64,000 nucleotides of DNA from Leptospiraceae bacterium. Its GTDB lineage: Bacteria > Spirochaetota > Leptospiria > Leptospirales > Leptospiraceae. Where the stretch lies: positions 62,001 through 126,000 of the forward strand of contig JACKPC010000006.1 in the NCBI GenBank assembly GCA_024233835.1, in the 5' to 3' direction. Each line of letters opens with the position of its first letter. The stretch's first letter is position 1. A model generated the notes under the pieces. That model saw only the letters and a list, made by a program, of their open reading frames with translations. It had not been told where the DNA came from and made no database searches. A program made the translations under genes and the position numbers. Below are positions 26,227-35,480 of the stretch, piece after piece.

Positions 26227-27978
26227 CTATCCAAGGTTTATAATTTTTTTCTCCCCAAGGCCCGGATTCTGACCAAAATGTATCTCTCGGATCTGGAATT
26301 TTCCTACCATGTTTCGGAATGATTCCGCCTGACTGGCAAGCTCTATACTGGCTGCTGAACTTTCTTCAGCAGTAGCTGCTGCGTTCATCGCCACCTGGGA
26401 AATTTGATTGATTCCGAGGGATGTTTCCGCAACGCTTTCGGATTGTTCAGTCGAGGCAAAAGAAATGTTATTTATTCGTTCGGTTACCTGGATAACTCCT
26501 TCGGTCATTTTCCTGAGAACTTCAGCTGTTCGATAAGCTATCTCAGTACCCATATTCACCTTCTTTGATGAACCTTCTATCAGGTTGGCCGTCTCTTTTG
26601 CAGCCATAGCACTTCTGGAAGCAAGATTTCTCACTTCTTCGGCGACCACATTGAAACCTTTTCCATGCTGACCGGCTCTGGCAGCTTCCACTGCTGCATT
26701 CAGAGCTAAGATATTGGTCTGGAAAGCGATCGCATCTATCTCTTTTATAATCTTAGAAATGTTTTCAGATGTATCACTGATTTCCTGCATGGCTAATAGC
26801 ATAGATTCCATCTCTTTATTTCCGGAAAGTGCCTGCTCTTTAACCGATTTTGCTTTATCACTGGCTTCTTCGGCGTTTTTTGCATTATTTTTTGCCTGTA
26901 TTTCTATTGTATTTAGGGTAGCTGTTATTTGGTCAACACTCGAAGCCTGCTCAGTAGAACCCTGAGCCAAAGAATTACTGGAATCGGCCACCTGTTTAGA
27001 GCTAATTAATATCTGGTTTGCGGCATTTAAAACCTCGGACAATAATTCATTAAATACATTCAGAATCATATCAAGAGACTTTTGAATACTGGAGAAATCA
27101 CCTTTCAGTTGATTCTTAAGTTGTATATTCAAATTACCGGAAGAAATCTCAGTAGTAATGGTATTAACCTCTTCAATCGTAGATTGAAAACTACCCAGCA
27201 TTCCATTTAAAGCTTTTGAAACCTGCCCGATTTCATCATTTGATGGATTCTCCATCCTGAGAGACAAATCTCCTTTCTGAATGATCCGGTTCATCGTTTC
27301 GACCAGGCGGGTTATCGGTCTATTAATGGAAATGAAGGTGCTAATACTAATTAACAAAAATAATATGATAGAAATAAAAAATACGACCAGAATAAAGCCT
27401 TTTAAACCTTCTGCCTGTTTATTTACCCTGCTATTACTCTCTTTTATTTTTTTATCCAACTCTTCCATTAATAAATCTACACTTTCTTCCAGCTCATAAA
27501 CTATGTTCTTGGTATTTCCAAAATTGGCATTTGCTTTCAAAACATCTTTTATCTCATTATTTATTATTTTTTCGTATAAAGATTTAAAGTTTTTCTGGTA
27601 GGCTTTCAGTTGTTCCGGCATTTTAACAGAAGCACTTCGAATTTTTTCATGTTTTTCTATTTCCTTTGTCAGAAACTGAAGACTCAACTCCAAATCCTGT
27701 GTGCTCAATTTTGAAACTTCTTCCCACTTTATGATGTAGGAATCTACTTTTTTTCGATCCTCAATATTTAAAAAGATATCCTTTTCGTATCTTCTCAAAT
27801 TCAGAATATCTTTTCTTAGATTCGCAAGAATTCTCAGGGTGCTGGTTTCTTTCTGGGCGACCTTTGTTGATTGTTCAGATAAGGTCGAAACCCCGAAATA
27901 ACCGGAAATTCCGGCTACAAGAACCAATAAAAACATAAGTCCGTAACCGAAAATTAATTTGGTTTTTATAGTAAACAT
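26227..27978 (-). CDS. Methyl-accepting chemotaxis protein
   Basis: The 583-residue protein has TM1 (about 8-29), a four-helix-bundle periplasmic sensor (about 30-190), TM2 (about 193-217), a HAMP domain (about 218-270) and a long signalling coiled coil. The kinase-binding hairpin tip reads AFQTNILALNAAVEAARAG, followed by FNVVAEEVRNLASRSA, the invariant MCP core. It feeds CheA/CheW to control flagellar rotation. The ligand is unknown. The gene converges with the SDR gene and is single. Confidence 0.95.
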   Translation of the reverse strand: MFTIKTKLIFGYGLMFLLVLVAGISGYFGVSTLSEQSTKVAQKETSTLRILANLRKDILNLRRYEKDIFLNIEDRKKVDSYIIKWEEVSKLSTQDLELSLQFLTKEIEKHEKIRSASVKMPEQLKAYQKNFKSLYEKIINNEIKDVLKANANFGNTKNIVYELEESVDLLMEELDKKIKESNSRVNKQAEGLKGFILVVFFISIILFLLISISTFISINRPITRLVETMNRIIQKGDLSLRMENPSNDEIGQVSKALNGMLGSFQSTIEEVNTITTEISSGNLNIQLKNQLKGDFSSIQKSLDMILNVFNELLSEVLNAANQILISSKQVADSSNSLAQGSTEQASSVDQITATLNTIEIQAKNNAKNAEEASDKAKSVKEQALSGNKEMESMLLAMQEISDTSENISKIIKEIDAIAFQTNILALNAAVEAARAGQHGKGFNVVAEEVRNLASRSAMAAKETANLIEGSSKKVNMGTEIAYRTAEVLRKMTEGVIQVTERINNISFASTEQSESVAETSLGINQISQVAMNAAATAEESSAASIELASQAESFRNMVGKFQIREIHFGQNPGLGEKKIINLG

Positions 27979-28062
27979 ACGAAAATCCTTTTTTTTATAT
28001 ATTCGGTTTTTCGAGTATAAAAACCAAGTTAATATAAATCAGGCGAAGGAGGTAGATTTGTA

Positions 28063-28084
28063 AGCGAACCCTTTCAGGTTCGCT
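28063..28084. repeat. Hairpin related to the one at 17492-17515
   Basis: AGCGAACC (28063-28070) and GGTTCGCT (28077-28084) form a perfect 8-bp stem with a 6-nt loop, between the end of the giant gene and the start of the chemoreceptor gene. The stem is identical to that inside the gsp operon; the loop differs. Confidence 0.6.
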
Positions 28085-28119
28085 CAGATAAAAAATTAGA
28101 AAAACCTTAGTGAAAAGTC

Positions 28120-31100
28120 TTATTTAAATGGAACGGATAAATCCTTTATAGTATCTTTCAAATCTTCATAGGTCTCAGAAGAAAAGCCCTTATCACTATC
28201 ATAGGAAAGTTCTTCTCCATAGAGATTAGTAGTTCCTGCAAGACCTTTCTTATCGTAGTTGAAATCTACTCCGGCTATTTCTCCTCCGGCATTGAATCCT
28301 TCTGAATTCGAATAACCCAGATCAATTCCCTCTATACTCGTATTGGCGGCAAGACCTTTCTTATCATAGTTAAAGTCGACTCCGGCTATATCACCTCCGG
28401 CATTAAAACCTTCTGAACTTGAATATCCGACATCGATTCCTTCTATACTTGTATTGGCTGCAAGACCGTTCTTATCATAACTTAGATCCACTCCGGCTAT
28501 TTCACCACTGGCTGAAAACCCTTCCGAACTTGAATAGGCTACATCGATTCCCTCTATATTCGTGCTGGCTGATAGACCGTTCTTATCATAACTTAGATCC
28601 ACTCCGGCTATTTCACCGCTGGCTGAAAACCCTTCCGAACTTGAATAGGCTACGTCGATTCCCTCTATATTCGTGCTGGCTGATAGACCGTTCTTATCAT
28701 AACTCAAATCAACTCCGGCTATTTCACCACTGGCTGAAAACCCTTCCGAACTTGAATAGGCTACATCGATTCCCTCTATATTCGTGCTGGCTGATAGACC
28801 GTTCTTATCATAACTCAAATCAACTCCGGCTATTTCACCACTGGCCGAAAACCCTTCCGAACTTGAATAGGCTACATCGATTCCTTCTATATTTGTACTG
28901 GCTGATAGACCGTTCTTATCATAACTCAAATCAACAACCCCTTCTACCGATGCACTGGCAGAGAAGCCATTTTGATCAGAATAGTCCATGCTTAAATCTC
29001 CCACTCCAATGTCGACATCTGCATGAGCAGAAAAACCCTCCTGATCTGAATAATTCAAATCTACTGCACCGATTCCAATGTCCAATGATGCTTGAGCCTG
29101 AAAGCCATTCTCCGTATCATAACTCATTTCTGCACTGACAAAGCCAACATCCAGAGATGCCTGTGCTTCAAAACCATTATTTTGAGAGTAAGATAGTTCA
29201 ACAGATCCTACTCCAAAATCCGCAGCTGCATAAGCACCAAAACCACCATTTTCTGTGTATTCTAAGCCCACACTGGCAACTCCGGCTACTCCAACACCTA
29301 CACTGGCACCAAATCCATCTTCTTCTGAGTAAGAAAGATTTGCATCAACAACTCCACCCGTAGCCCCGCTCACTACACCATTGATGACAGCACCACCCAC
29401 ATTGGCAACTACTGATTTTAAACTTGAACCGATTCCACCTGACTCAATTTTTTCTGCTACTGAAACTGCTGCATTAAAGGCTCCAAGGGCAACTAGAGAA
29501 GCTCCACCAGTGAAAGGAGCCGCTACCACAGCCGCAACGGCAGCCACGACTTTGACAGCCTTAAAGGCCGGTGATTCAGTGAAGCCCGGTTTGGGGGCAG
29601 TTTGTTTGGCTATCCATTGAGAAACAAGTTGGGGAGGAAGACCGGTAGCTTTCGCTATTTCCTGAGTGGCAACTTGCTTTGCATAGCCCTGTGCTGCCTG
29701 TTTAAAACTTTGTCCGCTGGTAAGACCGGAAATGAGACCGACGGGTAAACCGGTGGCTTCAGCTATGGCATTATTTACTTTGTCCTTAACTACCGACTGA
29801 ACAGCAGAGCTCCAACTACCTCCACCCGTTACATAGGCTTTTACTAAATCTTCTACCAGTTGCTCTCTTTCGATTTGCTGGTCAGCATCTGCTCGGAACA
29901 TATCCATGTAATACTGATTCAGTTCGGATACATCCTGATAGGACTGCCCTACCCGTTTCATGTCATCTCCGAAAGAGTTATACAGGCTGGCTAAGGCTCC
30001 TTCTTTTCCCTCGACTAGCTTTCCATCTTCTCCTCTTTCTCCATAAACCGAAGCATTGAGAACCTGGTAATCTGCATTAGTCCAGGTTTCAAACAAGTCT
30101 TTCGGTGCACCCACATGAGCTACGGAAGAAAGAGAAATCCTTCTCTCTTCAAATTGGTTTCCGGATTCATAACCTTTATAGTCACCTTTTCCATCGGCTG
30201 CTTTATGGGCAGAACCATCGCTAATTTTATAGGTAATAACAATCTGGTCTCCATCTCTTCTGGCGGATTCGAACATTTCATTTCGTTCCATGAAACCGGC
30301 ACAGGCAGCAACAAGTTCTCCACCAGATACACATTTTCCTTCTTGTTGCAATTTCAATTGTTCGGCAGTCAGTTTAGATTCATCCAACTTTCCATCTTTT
30401 GTATAATAATCAGACATGATTTTAAACTTGTAAGAATTTACAACCTGCTCATAGACCTGATCCTGGTATTTATTAACGTTCTCATCGATGATATTGTTCA
30501 TGGCTCGAACGTAATTAAACTGTTTGGCTCCGGTAATGGCTGTATTGAATTTGGAGGCTATATTTAAATTGCTTATATCATCGACTTTAAAGCCATGATC
30601 AAAAATATTATAGGAATTTGTTGGAGAAGCATTATTGCTATTATTCAAAGATCCATTTATAGAGGAATTAAAGCCTGCGGCTAAACTTGCTACTCCATTG
30701 GTAGAAGGAAGTTCTTCTGTTTTATACTCTACACGGGCATTTCTTAAATCCAAAATAGACTGAGTAAAGGCGGCTGAGTTACTTCCTGCTTCAGGTGCGC
30801 GAAGTTCATCAACAGAATCAGCTAATAATTTGGCTTCTTTCCAGGCTTCTTTTGCTTCTTCTTTATTATCGCTCTGTAGTTTTTTCTGAATATCCGACCA
30901 CTTTTCTATAGCAGCCTTTTCAGAGCGCTCCATCTCCTGACGCCACTTTCCCTGATTGATTTGCAGCTCAGAAACGGCGTTCTGATAATTTTCTGTAGCT
31001 TCGGCCCGAAGCTCATCTGCCTTGGTTTTCCAGGCATCAAAAAAACCCTTGTAGTTTTTAACCTGTTGTTCCCAGTTAGAAATGGCAGGAAGAATTTTGT

Positions 31101-32748
31101 CTTTCCACTCGCTATGCTGTGCAGCAAGCTGATTAGTAAATCCCTGCCAGGTATACATGTTTTGTTCGGCAACAGTGTCTTTTACGGTATAACTAACATC
31201 AAGATAAATTTCTTTTTCATTTCGGGTAAAACTGTTATACCAACATGCTTTTACAGGCAACACAATACAATAACCCGGACGTTCTACATATTGATCAAAA
31301 CTTATGTAACGTGCTTCATTATAATGGTAATAGAGTGTTGGCCCTCCATTGGCAACCTCTTCATTATAACTTCCTCCTACATAGAAATAATCCCTAGTAG
31401 CAGAAGCTAACCAATCTGCATCTACATTCGTTGTATTGGCCCTAAGAGTAACCCCGGTAATATTTTGGATAATTAAATTGTCAGAAAGCCAACTATTTCG
31501 AACAACTCCTTCGCTCTCAAAGTCACTAAATCTTTGTAGCATTTCAGTGGAGTATTGAGCCGGATTTGAGATATAATTTTTAACTAATCCAATAAATTCT
31601 TGAAAAGCTTGGTCTGTTGGATCTCCTGAACGAGACCAATACAATGATGAAATATCGAATGAACTTCCACTCTCATTTTCTCCATCATTTTTATAATTTT
31701 TAATAATCTGAGTCTGATAGTAATCTGTCTTACTCTGAGCTTCATTTTTAGTCAGTTCGAGATAATCTGTCATTTCCGTAGAAAGTTCAGTGAGGATAGT
31801 CGTAAAATCCATATCCGGGTTTTGTAGCTTCGTATTCATCCGGGTAATCAGCTTATTCAAGTTCTCACCGGCTGTATTATAGCTTCCATCATCATTTTTA
31901 TACAATTTCGTATTGGAATCCGAGTTAAGAGATGTCTGTAGGTTATTTACCATTGTTTGAATATTCGTTTTTACATTGGTCTTATAGGCATTAATCAAGC
32001 TCAAATTCCGGTTAAACTCTCCTTCGGCCTGGTTGAGTTGTTGTATAAATTCAGAATAGCTCGTATTAATCGAAGTCAGGTCATTCTGGAAATTGGTCAT
32101 CCCGGTTTTAAATGTAGTATTAAAATCTGTTGCCCAGTCCTTTATAGTTGAATCCAGGTCATCCTTCAAACCCGAATAAGAGTCTTTTAAATCCTCTTCG
32201 GTAATTTTATTTTCAGCCTCTGTCTGGGTTTTAGTAGTCGAGTTATCCTGTTCGGTTTTGTATTTACTTGTTATAAAGGCTACGTATTCGTTCCGATTGG
32301 TTAATATAAGACCATCTGCTGTTTTTTGCCAGTCTTCTAGAGCTTCTTCTCTACGGGACTCCAGTTCTTTCTTTAAATAATCTTTATAGGTCGGGTTATT
32401 GTTATAGGTATCTGACTCTGTAACAAGAGCAATCTGGTTTTGGATTTTTGTATTCAAATCATTCTCCCAGGCTGCTTTCATGACACCTAATTTCTCAGTT
32501 ATCATCGTATCCCAGGCACTTACATTTCGCAGGGCATTGGCCTGCTGAATAGTGCCTCGCATCTCATCCGCATCAAATTGCTCGGGCATGAGGGCATAGG
32601 GAACCACAGGGTTCGAGAGAGCCGAAAAAGAGGGGTAGAAAATGAAAAGAACGAAAGATAGGAGAAGAAAAAAGGCCTCTATCTTAAATAGGATGGTGTT
32701 CAGGTTTCTCTGAATTCCTTTGAATGTGATGGTTTTCCGCTTTTTCAT
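28120..32748 (-). CDS. Giant exported repeat protein, TIGR04388-like
   Basis: The 1542-residue protein has a basic start and a hydrophobic segment (about 22-45) that could be a signal or anchor. A long coiled-coil and Gln/Asn/Glu-rich region (about 55-660) follows, then a mixed region (about 660-1100), an Ala/Val/Gly-rich stretch (about 1080-1180) and a C-terminal array of short beta-repeats (about 1180-1530). The repeats follow a Y-S-x3-GF-x-A pattern; the last ones form a 37-residue, 111-bp unit. The overall plan matches the very long leptospiral family TIGR04388. Related relic sequence at 7381-8566 carries a Hint domain after such repeats, whereas this protein ends with DLKDTIKDLSVPFK and has none. 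A surface or structural role, or a polymorphic-toxin trunk, is plausible; function is unproven. Confidence 0.75.
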   Translation of the reverse strand: MKKRKTITFKGIQRNLNTILFKIEAFFLLLSFVLFIFYPSFSALSNPVVPYALMPEQFDADEMRGTIQQANALRNVSAWDTMITEKLGVMKAAWENDLNTKIQNQIALVTESDTYNNNPTYKDYLKKELESRREEALEDWQKTADGLILTNRNEYVAFITSKYKTEQDNSTTKTQTEAENKITEEDLKDSYSGLKDDLDSTIKDWATDFNTTFKTGMTNFQNDLTSINTSYSEFIQQLNQAEGEFNRNLSLINAYKTNVKTNIQTMVNNLQTSLNSDSNTKLYKNDDGSYNTAGENLNKLITRMNTKLQNPDMDFTTILTELSTEMTDYLELTKNEAQSKTDYYQTQIIKNYKNDGENESGSSFDISSLYWSRSGDPTDQAFQEFIGLVKNYISNPAQYSTEMLQRFSDFESEGVVRNSWLSDNLIIQNITGVTLRANTTNVDADWLASATRDYFYVGGSYNEEVANGGPTLYYHYNEARYISFDQYVERPGYCIVLPVKACWYNSFTRNEKEIYLDVSYTVKDTVAEQNMYTWQGFTNQLAAQHSEWKDKILPAISNWEQQVKNYKGFFDAWKTKADELRAEATENYQNAVSELQINQGKWRQEMERSEKAAIEKWSDIQKKLQSDNKEEAKEAWKEAKLLADSVDELRAPEAGSNSAAFTQSILDLRNARVEYKTEELPSTNGVASLAAGFNSSINGSLNNSNNASPTNSYNIFDHGFKVDDISNLNIASKFNTAITGAKQFNYVRAMNNIIDENVNKYQDQVYEQVVNSYKFKIMSDYYTKDGKLDESKLTAEQLKLQQEGKCVSGGELVAACAGFMERNEMFESARRDGDQIVITYKISDGSAHKAADGKGDYKGYESGNQFEERRISLSSVAHVGAPKDLFETWTNADYQVLNASVYGERGEDGKLVEGKEGALASLYNSFGDDMKRVGQSYQDVSELNQYYMDMFRADADQQIEREQLVEDLVKAYVTGGGSWSSAVQSVVKDKVNNAIAEATGLPVGLISGLTSGQSFKQAAQGYAKQVATQEIAKATGLPPQLVSQWIAKQTAPKPGFTESPAFKAVKVVAAVAAVVAAPFTGGASLVALGAFNAAVSVAEKIESGGIGSSLKSVVANVGGAVINGVVSGATGGVVDANLSYSEEDGFGASVGVGVAGVASVGLEYTENGGFGAYAAADFGVGSVELSYSQNNGFEAQASLDVGFVSAEMSYDTENGFQAQASLDIGIGAVDLNYSDQEGFSAHADVDIGVGDLSMDYSDQNGFSASASVEGVVDLSYDKNGLSASTNIEGIDVAYSSSEGFSASGEIAGVDLSYDKNGLSASTNIEGIDVAYSSSEGFSASGEIAGVDLSYDKNGLSASTNIEGIDVAYSSSEGFSASGEIAGVDLSYDKNGLSASTNIEGIDVAYSSSEGFSASGEIAGVDLSYDKNGLAANTSIEGIDVGYSSSEGFNAGGDIAGVDFNYDKKGLAANTSIEGIDLGYSNSEGFNAGGEIAGVDFNYDKKGLAGTTNLYGEELSYDSDKGFSSETYEDLKDTIKDLSVPFK
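28165..28950 (-). repeat. 111-bp tandem repeats in the giant gene
   Basis: About six full units plus a partial encode 37-residue repeats, each made of two halves (GVDLSYDKNGLSASTNIE and GIDVAYSSSEGFSASGEIA). The four central units are almost identical even at DNA level; the outer units diverge in both directions, with 23-residue relatives up to about 29330. This pattern points to recent expansion by unequal recombination within a coding region. Confidence 0.85.
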
Positions 32749-32768
32749 TTTCTTTTCCTCTCTCTTTT

Positions 32769-33323
32769 TTATTGAATCTGGTAGGTGATTACACCACCGG
32801 CTGTTACGACATCGGTAACAGAGAACTCATATGTATAAGAAATATTTACTTTTGCAATGATTTCCATCTTGGTTCTGTCACTCGAATTGCTACTCAGAGT
32901 AATATTGCTAGAATATGTCTGATTTGTAAAATCTGCTGTATCACAAGAATCGCTAGAATATACCGAAATATTTGAACCAAAACTTGTTCCTAAAGCAGGC
33001 AATGTTCCTTTAGTTGCAGTTATTACCAACTTCTGACCTGCGTTTAAACTAGCTTTGATATTGGCTTTATAATCAGTAGTTTGAGTTTGATACAACACGG
33101 ACTGCAAGGTCTGGGAAGTAGTAGAAGCTGTGTTCAGCTTGGTGCAACCCGGATGAGATGCAAGGGCAGCTGTTTTAGATGCTTCTGTGGATGCTGCCTG
33201 TTGCTGCTGCATACTCAAAAGTAGTAATAATGTAGTTGTATTATCATCCTCTTTCTTCTTCGGGCAGGCCGTGAGGCTGAGTAGTAGCACTGACAGGACT
33301 GTTAATTTTAATAAATGTTTCAT
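32769..33323 (-). CDS. Small lipoprotein, array copy A
   Basis: The 184-residue protein has a signal peptide and lipobox LSLTAC (Cys20), then PKKKEDDNTTT, a Leu run, and a Gln/Ala-rich linker SMQQQQAAS. A beta-rich domain of about 115 residues follows, with two Cys (HPGCTK; SDSCDTADF) and the ending VTDVVTAGGVITYQIQ. It is almost identical to copy C (36404-36952) throughout, and to copy B (34710-35267) only at both ends. It lacks the poly-C tract found upstream of B and C. It is predicted to be lipid-anchored; the surface side and function are unknown. Confidence 0.75.
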   Translation of the reverse strand: MKHLLKLTVLSVLLLSLTACPKKKEDDNTTTLLLLLSMQQQQAASTEASKTAALASHPGCTKLNTASTTSQTLQSVLYQTQTTDYKANIKASLNAGQKLVITATKGTLPALGTSFGSNISVYSSDSCDTADFTNQTYSSNITLSSNSSDRTKMEIIAKVNISYTYEFSVTDVVTAGGVITYQIQ

Positions 33324-33754
33324 TTACATTTCTCCAATAATTTTTTTCCTATAGCCTTTCTCTGGCTACAGGTCATTATCACCTTTTTTTTCTTTTTTTC
33401 GATGCGAGTCAAAACAAAATATGAAACTATAGATGGATTGCAGGAAAAAATATAATCCGGAATAAAAGCATAATTCGTAAATAGGGAGGGTACAGGCTCA
33501 GACTGAGACCCGGTTGTAAATATATATGTTTTCATTTTCAGCTTTCCACTTTATAGTTTTTCTCATTTTTACATCCTAAACCATTTTTCTGAAATTGTCA
33601 AATACAAATTGACAGATTTCTCAGATAATTTGGATTTTTATTTCTTAACCGGATGCTGAAACATCCGGCTACGGAAAAAAGAGACAACTTCTTTAATCAG
33701 TTCCTGAGAAAAAACCTTTACAGCTACAGAGCCTTTTCCAGTCTAAAGACTGTC
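33324..33754. other. 430-bp divergent gap between lipoprotein A and rpn copy 1
   Basis: The gap is AT-rich and carries the upstream regions of both genes. It contains a perfect hairpin (CCGGATG 33649-33655 with CATCCGG 33662-33668, 6-nt loop) and, just before the rpn start, sequence shared with the region upstream of rpn copy 2. A 71-codon minus-strand frame at 33320-33535 shows no protein-like features. No gene is called. Confidence 0.5.
33739..33752. promoter_or_regulatory. Inverted repeat abutting the rpn copy 1 start codon
   Basis: CAGTCTAAAGACTG is a perfect 6-bp inverted repeat with a 2-bp centre, ending 2 bp before the ATG at 33755. No Shine-Dalgarno sequence is visible. The same element precedes copy 2 at 35481-35494. 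It could be an operator, a translation-blocking structure or a recognition site for the encoded nuclease. Confidence 0.5.
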
Positions 33755-34669
33755 ATGCTACAGGACAAAAAACCCAGATACTTAAACCCATACACTGATT
33801 TTGGTTTTAAGAGGCTCTTCGGAACCGAAGCCAATAAGGATCTACTCATTGATTTTTTGAATCAAATCCTTCCGGAAAAACACCGGATTCAGGAACTCAG
33901 TTTTCGAAATCCTGAAAATCTCCCTCCTATGCCTTTCCTACGAAAAGCCATTTTTGATATCCAATGCACAGGAGCCAATGGAGAAGACTTCATCGTTGAA
34001 ATGCAAAAAGAAAAATTGGAATTTTTTAAAGACAGGTCTCTATTTGCCGTTACATTTCCCATTCAGGAACAGGCAGAAAAAGGAGATTGGAACTTTAAAC
34101 TCAAGCCCGTTTATCTCATTGCCATTCTCGATTTTAAGTATGACGAGAAAGAAGAAAAGAAGAAGTTCGAACGTTATGTTCAACTCAAAGACCAGGATGG
34201 GGAAGTCTTTTATGATAAGCTTCATTTTAAGTTTTTACAGATGCCCCTCTTTACCAAGAAAGAAAATGAATTAGAAAGCCGCTTTGATAAATGGTGTTAT
34301 TTCTTAAAAAACCTGGAAAATTTTGACCACATTCCGGCTATATTAAACGAACCCCTTTTTAAAAAAGCCTTTCTTACCTCCGAACTCAGTGCTATGAATA
34401 GCTTTGAGTTTGATACATACCACGAAAGTCTCATGGCCTACTGGGAATCAAAAGGTATGCTCGATACAGCAAGGGATGAAGGTAAGTTGGAAGGTAAGTT
34501 GGAAGGTAAGTTGGAAGGTAAGTTGGAAGGTAAGTTGGAAGGTAAGTTGGAAGAGAAATTAAATGTTGCAAAGAATGCTATCAAGATGGGGCTTTCGGAT
34601 GAACAAATCCATACTCTTACCGGCATGAGTTTTGAGGATATTCAGAATATACGAGAGAAAGAATTTTAG
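33755..34669 (+). CDS. Rpn-family recombination-promoting nuclease, copy 1
   Basis: The start at 33755 gives MLQDKKPRYLNPYTDFGFKR, the standard beginning of the Rpn / PD-(D/E)XK transposase-like family; the frame is open 34 codons upstream. The 304-residue protein has FKRLFG...DLLIDFLNQIL, the catalytic-type Asp in FDIQ and the Glu-x-Gln in FIVEMQKEK. A GKLE tetrapeptide is repeated six times, and the tail MGLSDEQIHTLTGMSFEDI is a small helical motif shared with the Rpn-like protein at 55076-55969. E. coli RpnA is a DNase that promotes RecA-independent recombination. It is nearly identical to copy 2 apart from repeat number. Confidence 0.88.
   Translation: MLQDKKPRYLNPYTDFGFKRLFGTEANKDLLIDFLNQILPEKHRIQELSFRNPENLPPMPFLRKAIFDIQCTGANGEDFIVEMQKEKLEFFKDRSLFAVTFPIQEQAEKGDWNFKLKPVYLIAILDFKYDEKEEKKKFERYVQLKDQDGEVFYDKLHFKFLQMPLFTKKENELESRFDKWCYFLKNLENFDHIPAILNEPLFKKAFLTSELSAMNSFEFDTYHESLMAYWESKGMLDTARDEGKLEGKLEGKLEGKLEGKLEGKLEEKLNVAKNAIKMGLSDEQIHTLTGMSFEDIQNIREKEF
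34481..34552 (+). repeat. 12-bp coding tandem repeat, six units
   Basis: GGTAAGTTGGAA is repeated six times without interruption, encoding (GKLE)6. The same site in rpn copy 2 (36223-36246) has only two units, the first with one substitution. The 48-bp difference exactly accounts for the length difference between the two genes. The repeat keeps frame, so copy number only changes linker length. Confidence 0.92.
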
Positions 34670-34679
34670 AATATTCAAA

Positions 34680-34697
34680 CAGTGGAGTTTTCCACTG
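34680..34697 (+). terminator. Hairpin after rpn copy 1
   Basis: CAGTGGA (34680-34686) and TCCACTG (34691-34697) form a 7-bp stem with a GTTT loop, followed by a pyrimidine-rich run ending in six T. It lies between the convergent ends of rpn copy 1 and lipoprotein B and can act as a terminator for rpn. The same structure follows copy 2 at 36374-36391. Confidence 0.7.
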
Positions 34698-34709
34698 CTT
34701 CTCTCTTTT

Positions 34710-35267
34710 TTATTGAATCTGGTAGGTGATTACTCCACCGGCTGTTACGACATCGGTAACGGTTATCTCAAAATTATAGCTGGCAGCTTTCGTGGCTGTT
34801 ATCTCTATCTTGGTACGATCGGTTGAGTTATTGGAAATGCTAACATTTTGACTATAACTAGAATACAATACTCTTGTAAAATCTGCAGTTGTGCAAGAAT
34901 CTAGATTATAAGCGGCTATTGAGTAACCACTTGAAGAACTCATCAAAGGCAAATTACCTTTTGTAGCTGTGATTACCAACTTCTGACCTGCGTTTAAACT
35001 AACCTGGATATTGGCTTGATAAGCAGAACTGCTATCCTGTGCATATTGCAAGGTCTGGGAAGTGGTAGAAGCTGTGTTCAGCTTGGTACAACCAGGATGT
35101 TGAGCGAGGGCTGCTGTTTTAGATGCTTCTGTGGATGCTGCCTGTTGCTGCTGCATACTCAAAAGTAGTAATAATGTAGTTGTATTATCATCCTCTTTCT
35201 TCTTCGGGCAGGCCGTGAGGCTGAGTAGTAGCACAGACAGTGCTGTTAATTTTAATAAATGTTTCAT
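34710..35267 (-). CDS. Small lipoprotein, array copy B (diverged centre)
   Basis: The 185-residue lipoprotein has Cys20 in LSLTAC. The first 75 residues and last 16 (VTDVVTAGGVITYQIQ) are the same as in copies A and C apart from a few changes. The centre (about 76-168) is clearly different, reading AQDSSSAYQANIQ, SSGYSIAAYNLDSC and VLYSSYSQNVSIS. The two Cys and the GQKLVITATKG block are kept. Constant ends with a variable centre resemble cassettes in surface-variation loci. Upstream lies a poly-C tract of 9. Confidence 0.75.
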   Translation of the reverse strand: MKHLLKLTALSVLLLSLTACPKKKEDDNTTTLLLLLSMQQQQAASTEASKTAALAQHPGCTKLNTASTTSQTLQYAQDSSSAYQANIQVSLNAGQKLVITATKGNLPLMSSSSGYSIAAYNLDSCTTADFTRVLYSSYSQNVSISNNSTDRTKIEITATKAASYNFEITVTDVVTAGGVITYQIQ

Positions 35268-35302
35268 AAAGGTTCCTTATGGTAAATTTGTCAGTCTAAC
35301 TT

Positions 35303-35311
35303 CCCCCCCCC
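35303..35311. promoter_or_regulatory. Poly-C tract (9) upstream of lipoprotein B
   Basis: Nine C in a row (G on the coding strand) lie 36 bp before the start codon at 35267. The equivalent tract before lipoprotein C has ten. The distance places the run in or near the promoter spacer, where slippage could change transcription. Promoter boxes were not defined. Confidence 0.6.
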
Positions 35312-35420
35312 ATAATTATGACAAGAAAAAATTGCTATCTCCATGCCCGTACTTCGAAGCTCTTGGCTTCGGCTCCCTTCGGTCTCTCAGCCGGCGAGTT
35401 GTTCCCTGAGCAATGCCCGC
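35312..35420. repeat. 109-bp GC-rich duplicated segment, copy 1
   Basis: It aligns without gaps to 36998-37106. It contains a stem GAAGC-TCTTG-GCTTC and several GGC/GCC-rich blocks, richer in GC than the surrounding sequence. It forms the boundary of the duplicated rpn-lipoprotein unit. The following sequences differ between copies, so this segment marks a junction. Confidence 0.75.
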
Positions 35421-35480
35421 TGAAGGGCGGCAATCGTATCTTATCCAGAAAAAAACCTTTACAGCTCACTGAGCTTCCAC

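Noticed and set aside
28165..28950. Regular 111-bp repeats considered as a CRISPR-like array
   Set aside because: The units are contiguous, in frame and coding, with no unique spacers and no cas genes.
28419..29138. Plus-strand 239-codon frame rich in Leu/His/Tyr repeats
   Set aside because: It is the antisense shadow of the 111-bp repeats of the giant gene; its repetitiveness comes from that gene and it has no ribosome binding site.
33320..33535. 71-codon minus-strand frame upstream of lipoprotein A
   Set aside because: Low-complexity Lys run and no protein-like pattern; it occupies the divergent regulatory gap.
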